Below, one piece after another: positions 55,214-64,000 of a stretch of DNA of 64,000 bases. Both the position numbers and the translations under genes were made by a program. Under the pieces are notes generated by a model. The model was not told the DNA's origin and did no database searches. It was given only the letters and a program-made list of their open reading frames with translations. The stretch comes from Cristatella mucedo (taxonomy: Eukaryota; Bryozoa; Phylactolaemata; Cristatellidae). The stretch spans positions 13,318,501 through 13,382,500 of the forward strand of contig WPIO01000002.1 in the NCBI GenBank assembly GCA_009760855.2, in the 5' to 3' direction. Position 1 is the first letter of the stretch; every line of letters starts with the position of its first letter.

Positions 55214-58200
55214 GTTAGTTAGTGTGTTCAAGCAGCCACTATAATGATGTTGCTGTGACCCTTGTTGGAACCCTTGTTTGGCTGCAGCGCTAAGTGCAAG
55301 CCTGCACGGTCGCACATGCGTCGGTGCATGTGCAGTAGACATTTCCAAAAAAGGCTGTCCAAGTTATTCAGTTGAACCTGCCAGTGAGTTTCTTCTGTTA
55401 TGAAACCAACATGAGTTTTGCATAACTTTTATTGTATCTAGATAGTGCACGAGCCGATCTGACGTTACTTGATGTGCTGCCTTTGTGTAAATGAGTTAAT
55501 GCTAGCCAGACTGCACTGGCAAGCATAGCTGTGAAAATAGTTTCATTGCATCTAGATTTTCTGTACTCGACAAACTGTATTACTAGGTAGTTAATTTACT
55601 GCCAAATACTATTTAGGCCCTTTCGATTGGCTTATAGATCAGTATTTTCAGGACTTGTCTATAAGCCTTGAAAAAACAACTGACACGATCATTTTATCGA
55701 TCTGTATACTCTTAATAGATAGTACACAGTTAAGTCAACTATAATTCCATTTTAAGTAACTATAACTCAGCATTACGACCTATGGGCCATAGATTCTCGT
55801 GAAAATTTGTAGGTGTGAAGCCACAGAAAACTTTGATAACATACACAAAAATAACCAGATAATTATGGAGTTTCATGGCATCAAAGAGGAGTGCTATTTT
55901 TACATTACATGCAGCTCGTTTGAATGGGTCAAATCAGAGGCAAACCTAGGATTTTCGTCTGGGGGAGAAGACCAGCAACATTTTCTTGTAGGGGCAAGAC
56001 CTGCACGTAATGAAAACTTATAGTGCACAATCGTAGTGTTTATTCGAAGCTCGCACTCGGTGGCTGCGCATCGAATGGAAGTAGGACAGAAGTATGTTTC
56101 TATGTTTCGTCGTTGATGACTGTCAGGGGGTTAGTAGGAATAGGGGGCAGCCGCCCAAGTCATTGACCCCTCACATATGGGGGGGGGGTGCAAATAGCCC
56201 CCTGGCTCTGCCACTGGGCACAATTGTATGTATGTGTGCCTACATGCACGAGTGTGTGTGTGTGTGTGTGTTTGTCTGTGTGTAGCATTGGCACATATAT
56301 ACAGTTACGGTCATGTACTAGGCTAGTGTTGATTTCAGTATAACTTGAATTCATCTGCATTGCATTTGGTACGATCTGTTTGGCAGTATGCTTTGTGTCC
56401 TGTTTTGGCCTCGGCTACATCTTTGGCCATGATTAATCTTGTCATCACTGGTGGTCTGTTGCTGGTCGATGCTGCTGACTGAGTGGTTGCATTTGGATTT
56501 TTGTTCCAGGTGTCTTTGCTAGGCAAAGAAGCTGTCGTGCATCACGATGCCGGCATTGTCACGGCAGCCGATGTTGCAGATAGGATCGATGACATGGGGT
56601 TTGCAGTGGCAGTGAAGCCACTTCCGAGCTCAATTCAGTCTGTTTTGCTACATGTCAGAGGTAGTAACAATTTCTTTCTCGCTAAATTATTTTGTGTTTT
56701 TCATGTGTAGATGACCCGCTCGACATCTTGAAAACCGCACACATGCATTGTTTGTCATTTGTTACTGCAGTTTGCTTGCATATTCTCATTTGTTGGTGCC
56801 GTGACAATTTCTCACAGCCCATGATGGCGGCAGTGGCGGCAAAGGCACGGGGAAGCCAGGCCGAATCGACAGTTTCTGCATTCTAATGGAGCCAGTCCTG
56901 TGCTGGAGTACTCCCATCTCGGCATTCTTTAGTCCCTTCTGAAAGCAGGAGTGGTCACCGGGGTCAAAGTGCTATTTGGTGCATGCTTTGTATTCACAAG
57001 TCCCTTAGAAAACAAGTAGAAGTGAGCGGCTTAGTCTAGATACCATCGATCACAAAGTTCTTCTAGAGCGCCTCTCATCTCGCCTGGGCATCACTGGCAC
57101 TGCTCTGCAGTGGTTCAGATCCTATCTCAGTGGGAGACTCCAGAGTATTGACGTGAATGGACAAAGATCATCTGAAGTGCCTCTGAAATATGGAGTATCT
57201 CAGGGCTCCGTGCTAGGTCCGGTTCTTTTCACGGTTTATACTCTGCCTCTTGCTGATGTGATTGCCAAGCACAATCTAGGCTTTCACTTCTATGCGGATG
57301 ACACTCAGTTGTACCTTTGCTTTGATCCCTCCCAGCCTTCGAGCACCTCAAATTCTCTCAACTCACTTGCTGCATGCATTGATGACATCTGCACATAGAT
57401 GGCAGCAAATTTTCTAAGACTAAACGATGACAAAACTAACTTACTAGTTATGGGCAAACCCAGTGTGATTCAGAGATTGTAAAGGCTGACTTTCAAAATG
57501 GGCTCTGCCAGCATGTCTCCAGTTTGAATCAGCTCGAAATCTAGGTGTCATATTCCAAAGCGACCTCTCGTTAGACGACCATATCAGCTCCACGGTCAAA
57601 TCTGCCTATTCTCAGCTTCATAACATTGCTAAAATTCGGGCTTGTTTAGATAAGGATACCACGTCTAAGTTGGTCCATGCATTCGTGACATCTCGTCTCG
57701 ACTTCTGCAACTCACTGCTTACTGGCCTACCACGTGCGATCAGGCGACTGCAGCTGGTGCAACACTCTACAGCTAGGCTTGTCTGTCGTGAGCGGCGCAG
57801 TTGCCACATTACTCCACTTCTCGCCGACCTGCACTGGCTACAAGATTTTGTCGCTCACTTTTAGGTTCCTTTATTCTATGGCTCCAGCCTATCTCTCAGA
57901 TATACTACCCTATCAGGCCAAGCATCGTACCACATGCTTTTCGGAATCCAACAGTCTAGAAATACCTCGTAAATGCACAAACCTTAAATCCTTTGGAGAC
58001 CGTGCATTTAGTTCGTATGCTCCCAAAGCCTGGAACTCCCTCCCGACCTGCGTCAGAACATCCCTTGACCTGACCACATTTAAAAAGAACTTAAAACACC
58101 TATTTAGGACAGCATTTAGTGGGTCCCTGTGATTTGTCCTTGATGTGCTTATGCGTGCTGACACTGTGTATGCTGCCACTAACCACATTTGCATGCTGAC

Positions 58201-61200
58201 CCTGTGCATGTCACCCCTAACCATGTTATTCATTTTGTTTGTTTTTCAAGCATGATTTTACTTACCATTCAATTGCATTTCACTTTGCAGCAAACGTAAA
58301 GCACCTAGAAAGAGATTAAGTTCTCTGAGGGCGCTTTATCAAGTGCATTATTATTATTAGAATTAGGAAGCAGGTGGTGGAGGATGTAAGCAGCATGCAA
58401 GCAGCATCAAATGTGAGAAAGGATTTCTTAGACCTCGCAGCAAAACAGATTGCATCTAACATTGTTGCATTAGCATCGTTGCTACATTTGCTGCTGCCAC
58501 CGACTGCTAACCTCCAGCTGTGCATAGCTGCAGCTGTTATAACCGTCCAATTATGCTAAGCAGGATGTGTTTCTGGATGCACTTGCTGCCGATCCATCTA
58601 GCAGGATCGCTGGTGCCAGCTATTGTCAACACGACCTCTCAATGCTCAGCTTTAACTCATAACCCGGCCGAGTAACTGGCCAAAGACTTCTACCCACTCA
58701 TTCGTTCTATCTCCTAGCTATTCTGGATGATCGGCTCTCCTTTTACTCTAGCTATTTATCCTGCGCGCGAAAAATGCCGATTGTCACAAAGAGCACCGAT
58801 TTAGTTTCACTATCCGACCAGATCTGGCCAGATGAGCCATCGACTCACTTCGGGCTCCAGTCTGCAAGGAACTGCTGAGCACATGATGCACCTGTCGCCA
58901 TCAGTCTTTGTTCACAATAAAGGCAATGGCTAATTTTTTCCATTGATCCTGAGAGGGCCTCAGGCCACAAGAAGGCTGTTGTAGCCACAGCTATTCAGCT
59001 GGGCCATCAAGGCGCCAGCTCTCAGAGGTCCTTGTAGGTCAGAGGGAGAGTAGTTGTGGCTTGTAGCCAATGTGCAACATGGAGCCATTGCAACTCCTTT
59101 AGCCTAGGAGACATGTTGCAGAATTTCTTGGATTCAAAGACCATTCTGGTGACCACACGTATGCAGGACTAAATGTAGAGGGCATTCGGGTGGCATACAG
59201 TCAGCAGCACTGAAACAGAGAGTCCGAGTGGTTGAGAAGCCCCGGAGGCCTTGAGAGGATCACCGAGCAGGTTTGGATTGCGCATCGGCTAGTTTGGCCA
59301 ATGGTCCGAGCTAGCCATGTCGGCTTCATCTCACATCTTTGGCTCCATCTATCCTGCTTACTGGGGAACTGCATATCGGGCTGCTGCTGTGACAGCAAGG
59401 GCTGCTTTCTGCCTCGGCCTGAGCCGCTTGCTGGACCGGAGCCAAGACTGTGGAGCTAAGAAGGGCACTCAGCACTTCCGGCAGTCGACTCGGCCACATG
59501 CGCATTCTTGTGAGCCTTCGTGCATGTGCGTGCTAAGAAATCTATATGACCGCATGCCATAACAAAATATGCATGCAGCTGTGATGATCACTTGTGGTAG
59601 GTAGCATTAACGAGCGCATCGGCAGTCCCTGTGCAGACTTGATGGGGAGTGGCCCTGCAAAGCTAGGCTGCTCTACCTTGCCGCTGAGTGTGGTGCACGT
59701 TTGGATGGAGTCAGGAGTGAATGCCTTGAATAGGGCCTGTCATCCCCCCCCCTGCTGAGCCTAACTTCAAATGTCCATATTCTCTGTGCAACCTTAAGAC
59801 CAACCACTGCATGGTGACGTAGAAATCTTTCTGGGAGGTTCACTAAAATATGCTTCCATGACCCCCCCCCAGGGTGTCCAGGCTTGCGCAACTAGCCATG
59901 GCCTAGACTGGCTATTGGTGGCTGCTTTCGGGAAAAGATAGAGTAGGAACCCATTCCAACGTGCAACTGGTACGAAGTTTGCTGTGCTGTCTCACCATTT
60001 GAGGTTTGACGTAATGTTCATGTAATACAGCTCCCTGCCGTTATGCCCATCACTTGTAGGCATGCTACCCGGCAGCGAAGAGGGCATACAGAGGATGCTG
60101 TGCAAACAGCGGGGAGTCATGTCGCTCCAGCTCAGTGTCGAAGGACAGTCTGTGATTGTGAGCTACGACAGGTCGTCCACCAATGCAGATGATATTCGCA
60201 CGGCCCTGCAGGCCATGGGATTTGCAGCTACTGTGAAGCAGCTTTCAGCACTTGGCTCATCTGCTGAGGCTCCTGTGTTGTCGTGTACCATCCGCATTGA
60301 GGGTATGACTTGCCATTCATGTGTGCAGAACATTGAGCAGGTTGTGTCGGAGAAGCCCGGCGTGCATTCCATCAGAGTCTCCTTGGAACAGAAACGTGGC
60401 ATCATCAAGTACGATGGGTGAGTCGTGTTGTTATACTTTGCCTCATTAAGGCTCCCAGTTTCTTTGCCTCAAGTGTGGTAGTGTTGCAGCAATACTTTCG
60501 AGCTGCCTCTTTGATGCTGCCTCTTGTCACTGATGCTGCCTCTTGTGTCCATAAGTCACGGTTCCACGTCTATAGGATCGCGTGAAAAAAGTATCTTTCA
60601 TATCAGCCTGCTGCTTTGAAATCCCATGTAGAGTTTTTGTTTTTTGCAACAGACTGTCACGGAGCAGGTGGCTTCGAAAAATGCCCTTTGAAAGATTGCC
60701 ACAGCAAACGTTAATTTATGCTGGTTGCATGTAGCCAGCCAGCATAAATTAGTGTCTCTTTGGTTGCTGTTCATTTGTGTGGCAAATAAGTCTTGGTAAG
60801 AGGCTCCCTGCTTCTGTTACCTATACACACATACTCCCGAACTAACTCTGCAAAATGTGAGCTCAGCCCGGAGTGGTTCTCTTTGCAGGTGCTTTTGTGC
60901 ATTCGAAACGACCACAGCTATATACTTCCCAATCTCTTGCAACTGCTGCCCACAGTCAGTGTTTTCTGGATCTAGTTGAATGTTTCTTTCAAGCAGACAG
61001 TCCGCTGGAGAAAGCTCTGAGTGGGCAGCTTCCTCTAAAAGTATTTTAACTTGGGAATTTCCATGCCTGACAGTGCAATGTCCACTGAAAGCAGTATTTT
61101 CAGTGAACACTGGTTAATCTTTTTTTGGACACAACTATCACAGCTGTAGAAGAGCCACTTTCACGGTGCAGCTGGTATCTGTGATGGATAGCCGAAAAAA

Positions 61201-62346
61201 AAGCTGTTGTCGCTGCTGTTTTTTGATCAGGCCAGCTCTACTGATAGCTTTTTACCTGGTTTAGCAGAAAACGAACGAGTTTATCTTTAATTTTTAACGA
61301 CGTGTTAGCATTAGTGACAGGCAGGGAAGTACATGAAAAGAAGCCATCAATGGTGATTTGTAGGGCCTAATGCCATGCTCAATTCGTTTTGCTTCCTTAG
61401 CATGCATGCTGAACCACGTACCGAAGATCTTCCCCATTTTAATGTCGTAGGTGTACAGGCTCGTATTCCTGTCAACAGCATTTTAAACTATTCTAGCACA
61501 TATTGCAATTCCTGGGCTGCATAGAAGAAAAGGTGAGCCTATTCCTACCTAAATTACCTATTGTCCTGTCCAGTGTGGCTATCCTTGATCCTGACTGTGG
61601 CATATTTTGTCATCATTGACAATCTCGAGGCACCGGCAGCAGTGACAGCCGAGTGTTTTTATATTAAAATAAATTACAACTCTGCTTGTACATTCATTGT
61701 TTTATTTAAATTACTAACGATCACTGATTTTTAGCAGAACTTTATTGTTATACTTGAATGTACTGAGTAGGCAAAGCCTAACAAGGATTTTGCATGGCTT
61801 GTAGACTTTTTGCCAGAATTGGGCTTTTTTTTGCATAAATTGTGGTTGTTTCACAGCTTTGTCCACAGGTTCCATCTACCTCAATTATAGGTAACTGTTA
61901 TACTACTCGATTGTTACTAGCCTGTGATATGTATGTACAGATGCAGCGTTTAACTGTCATGCTGCATTGAGTGCTGTTTCGCCGGGGCCAGTGAGACTGA
62001 TGCAGTGTCCCTGCCTAAAGTATCACACTACGAATCTTGACTAGCCTGTGATATGTATGTACAGATGCAGCGTTTAACTGTCATGCTGCATTGAGTGCTG
62101 TTTCGCCGGGGCCAGTGAGACTGATGCAATGTCCCTGCCTAAAATATCACGCTACGAATCTTGTCGAGCATGTGGTCACACGGCTTGGCTTTTTCAGGAA
62201 CCTGACGTCACCGACTCAGCTCGCCGGTCACATAGATGACATGGGCTTTGAAGCCGCTGTTGAGCTGCCGCCAGAAGTTAGCAAAAGCAGTGGCACTATA
62301 TCTGTAAAGGGCATGACTTGCCAGTCGTGTGTTAACCATATCGAAG
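55097..62346 (+). CDS. ATP7: ATP7 copper-transporting P-type ATPase, N-terminal metal-binding region (partial, continues past window)
   Basis: P1B-type ATPase that loads copper into the secretory pathway and exports excess copper. Coding exons found: 55097-55213, 56510-56660, 60060-60417 and 62198-62346, with consistent phases (0, 1, 2). They encode about 258 residues with successive HMA domains. HMA1 has GMTCQSC at 15-21 and closes with IDDMGFAVAV. HMA2 has a normal fold outline but GMLPGSE in place of the CxxC loop. HMA3 has GMTCHSC at 171-177 and closes with IDDMGFEAAV. HMA4 begins GMTCQSCVNHIE at 247. The membrane domain, the TGE and DKTG motifs and the CPC site are not in the window. The start ATG lies 8 nt after an acceptor, so a 5' UTR exon is expected upstream. 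The family is certain; ATP7 rather than a bacterial-type CopA follows from multiple HMA domains, introns and the ALG11 neighbour. Confidence 0.95.
56248..56283 (+). repeat. TG microsatellite in ATP7 intron 1
   Basis: Short TG run. Confidence 0.85.
56510..56660 (+). CDS. ATP7: ATP7 exon (end of HMA1, first strand of HMA2)
   Basis: TTGTTCCAG|GTG opens VSLLGKEAVVHHDAG, the second half of HMA1, ending RIDDMGFAVAVKPLP. The exon then encodes the first beta strand of HMA2 (SVLLHVR plus one base of Gly) and ends at a GTAGTA donor in phase 1. Confidence 0.92.
57039..58360 (+). mobile_element. LINE-B copy in ATP7 intron, sense orientation
   Basis: Begins at the same nucleotide as the 43.9-kb copy (ATACCATCGATCAC). 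RT is broken by TAG at 57396-57398, a TAA near 57479 and several indels. Ends with the hairpin and an ATT tail. Same strand as ATP7. Confidence 0.92.
58361..60059. other. ATP7 intron 2, no further exon seen
   Basis: Searched by eye for a missing GMTCxxC exon segment; none found. Two C runs near 59745 and 59865. Confidence 0.5.
60060..60417 (+). CDS. ATP7: ATP7 exon (HMA2 lacking CxxC, and most of HMA3)
   Basis: Acceptor CACTTGTAG|GC completes Gly90. HMA2 continues as MLPGSEEGIQRML, RGVMSLQLSVEGQSVIVSYD, and ends ALQAMGFAATV, so the fold signature is intact but the metal-binding cysteines are absent. HMA3 is canonical: IRIEGMTCHSC, GVHSIRVSLEQKRGIIKYDG. Ends in phase 2 at GTGAGT. Confidence 0.94.
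60418..61915. other. ATP7 intron 3, no gene seen
   Basis: AT-richer sequence. A short inverted repeat (AATTTATGCTGGTTGCATG / AGCCAGCATAAATT) lies at 60713-60751. Confidence 0.5.
61916..62163 (+). repeat. 124-bp tandem duplication before an ATP7 exon
   Basis: ACTAGCCTGTGATATGTATG...GAATCTTG occurs twice with period 124 and only about three differences. The second copy ends 34 nt before the exon at 62198. Confidence 0.95.
62198..62346 (+). CDS. ATP7: ATP7 exon (end of HMA3, start of HMA4)
   Basis: Acceptor CTTTTTCAG|GAAC completes a Gly codon and continues NLTSPTQLAGHIDDMGFEAA, the end of HMA3. A short linker follows, then the HMA4 loop GMTCQSCVNHIE. No ordinary GT donor sits at the expected place. 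The best candidate is a GC donor, GAAG|GCGAGT, giving the end used here; a weaker GT at 62350 (GA|GTATTC) is the alternative. Reading on gives an ATT-rich tail and a stop at 62418-62420, taken as intron. Confidence 0.85.
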
Positions 62347-62424
62347 GCGAGTATTCAGTTATTATGGTTGATCAGAATGTCTTTCTAATGCATCTGACGT
62401 TAAAACTCGCTAAGAACTAAAGTA

Positions 62425-62490
62425 GATATGTTTAGCCCAGTTGGCCCGTCACTGGGCTAAACATATCTATGTATATAAACATATCTACTT
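62425..62490. repeat. Perfect 18-bp hairpin with a third partial arm
   Basis: AGATATGTTTAGCCCAGT (62425-62442) pairs perfectly with 62452-62469. A further TAAACATATCTACT at 62477-62490 can pair with the same left arm. Located in the intron just after the ATP7 HMA4 exon. Confidence 0.92.
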
Positions 62491-62678
62491 GGCTGAATTG
62501 TCCGCTGAAAATTTGTAAAGAGCCTCGAGCACCTCGATCGAGGACATCGATCCACTTGAAAGGAAGAGCAAAAGTCGTTTTATCATCTGGAGTTAAACAC
62601 ACGTCATTCGAAACCAGACTCGAGATTCTCACAATATCCCAAACTGGAGAGAGTTGCACAACTTGCCATGACGACCAG

Positions 62679-62680
<2 letters not shown>

Positions 62681-62771
<91 letters not shown>
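62681..62771 (+). repeat. CT microsatellite in ATP7 intron
   Basis: CT x ~45 followed by a C run. Confidence 0.97.
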
Positions 62772-62773
<2 letters not shown>

Positions 62774-63131
62774 CCCCTGATCGGCAGCTAATGTAAGCTT
62801 GCAGTCGGCATGTACAAATCTGCGGCCAGCCCGACTGCCTGCCGAAACTCCGCCTGTAGGTCAAAAAGAATTTTACCCAAGTGCTTTGAGGCTGCACGTG
62901 AAGCTCTCTTTGGATCTGCCACCATCATGTGCATCACCCATGTCGCTTCATTTAGTTTTATTCTTTTATTTGGGGTGAAAGGAGGTTTGGTGGAGTGAGC
63001 GGGCATGCCCTTACGAACCGTCTCCGTGCCTTGCTGGCCCTTACGAACTCCACTGCTCATCCCCCTGCCGTGCTGGCCCTGACCCCCAGTGACCTTCAGC
63101 CCATTCCCTACCTTTCTAATCTAACAGGGCC

Positions 63132-63200
63132 ATTCTGGTGGCCTAGTGGTAAATGTCACCGATTCATTTGCATGAGGTCCCGTGCTCACATCATGCTTTT
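63132..63200 (+). other. Degenerate tRNA-like segment
   Basis: GTGGCCTAGTGGTAAATGTC resembles an A box and GAGGTCCCGTGCTCACATC a weak B box. Could be a SINE head or chance. Confidence 0.3.
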
Positions 63201-63500
63201 GGTAGGATATTTTTGCCTGCTAAGCTTATGCTTCCCATAACCTGGTGGTCTACATGTCGTGTCGTGTGGGGAAAGCCGGTAACCTTAGAGAAATTCATCA
63301 GACAGTAGGCTTGGCAGCATAGCCTTGCATGCAAAAAATAGCACAGGGCATTATTTGATTTTTATAATTTGCTAGCCTGTCATGTTCCTCCTGTGCCTAC
63401 ATTTTGGACCGTGCTTCGCTGCTAGCTATGCTAGGTCTGTCTGTCCTTCACTTATCTGGCCTTCCCATATCAGACAAATAACTACTGCCCTTCGAGATGT

Positions 63501-64000
63501 ACTGTAATGTATCTCCGTCTGTAACACCATAAAGCAACAAAGACCAAGTGGGTGCTACACAGGAGAGTTTTCTGTAGCGCACTCAAAGCCTAAGCGCCTT
63601 TCGGCATGCATGAGGTAGCCAAGAGACTTCATCTTACGCAGCAAAGAGAAAGTGAGAATAGGTGAGTCAGGAGGGCAGTTGAGGTAGTGAGTAGCATGGA
63701 AGTAGCAGCTCAAGACGGCTGGAAAGGATCCCCCACAGTTGGAAGCAGGAGAGAAGATGTCGTTTTTTAAGAATTGTGGAAGTGAGTTTAACAGTCTGGC
63801 ATCTGCAGAGCAAACATCTCTGTTGCCAGCGGTCTTTACGCTTAGAAATGGAGCAGGTAACTTACTGTCTACAGAGGATCGGAGGGCACCCGGAGGCTGT
63901 AACGGGTGCAACAGCCATCGGAGCAGCATTCAGCACAGGAGACTTATGGCTGAACCTCTGAGATTTGTAACTAGCCCTGCAGCCATATTCATCACCAGCA
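63501..64000 (-). mobile_element. LINE-A 3' fragment, running off the window
   Basis: Minus-strand frame 63929-63555 encodes the LINE-A C-terminus (LRSSVDSKLPAPFLSVKTAG, NSLPQFLKNDIFSPA). It is diverged from the 12.3-kb copy and ends at the TATCTCCGTC side near 63501. It lies antisense in the presumed ATP7 intron. Confidence 0.85.

Noticed and set aside
62347-62420. HMA4 frame continuing to a stop at 62418-62420 as a short ATP7 protein
   Set aside because: Sequence after HIEG does not match an HMA domain (EYSVIMVDQNVFLMHL) and follows a plausible donor; treated as intron.

Overview
The window is nuclear DNA of an animal, most likely an invertebrate. The reasons are spliced protein genes with GT-AG introns, 5'-truncated L2/CR1-type LINEs, tRNA-derived SINEs, Tc1/mariner pseudogenes, and microsatellites up to 1 kb long. 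The lineage cannot be fixed from the sequence alone. About nine tenths of the window is repeats or unannotatable non-coding DNA.

Two conserved genes stand out. ALG11, the ER mannosyltransferase of N-glycan precursor assembly, lies on the minus strand in four exons from 52121 down to 31511; these join in phase to a 485-residue protein. ATP7, the copper-transporting P-type ATPase, starts on the plus strand at 55097; four exons encode metal-binding domains 1-3 and the start of domain 4, and the gene runs off the right edge. The two are head to head with about 3 kb between start codons. Human ALG11 and ATP7B are also adjacent and divergent, so this looks like very old microsynteny. A third candidate gene, an intact 226-codon plus-strand ORF at 29826-30506 of unrecognised family, lies tail to tail with ALG11.

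Layout: 0-11 kb holds SINEs, a 1-kb GA microsatellite, an 11-bp minisatellite and a decayed ~172-bp satellite (6.3-8.2 kb). 12-15 kb holds the best LINE (LINE-A), with ORF2 broken by a single nonsense codon. 18.4-23.6 kb is GC- and CpG-rich with CCG runs and an 18-bp minisatellite. 25-50 kb is a LINE-B/SINE-1 field, mostly ALG11 introns, with two Tc1-like pseudogenes. 51.9-55.1 kb is the divergent intergenic region; it carries a ~400-bp-arm near-perfect palindrome. 55-64 kb is ATP7 with repeats in its introns.

SINE-1 and LINE-B share a 3' hairpin tail of the L2 type, which suggests that LINE-B machinery mobilised SINE-1. SINE-2 is a second tRNA-headed family with a different conserved end. 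The most notable observations are the conserved divergent gene pair, an ATP7 metal-binding domain with no CxxC, and the large palindrome between the two genes.
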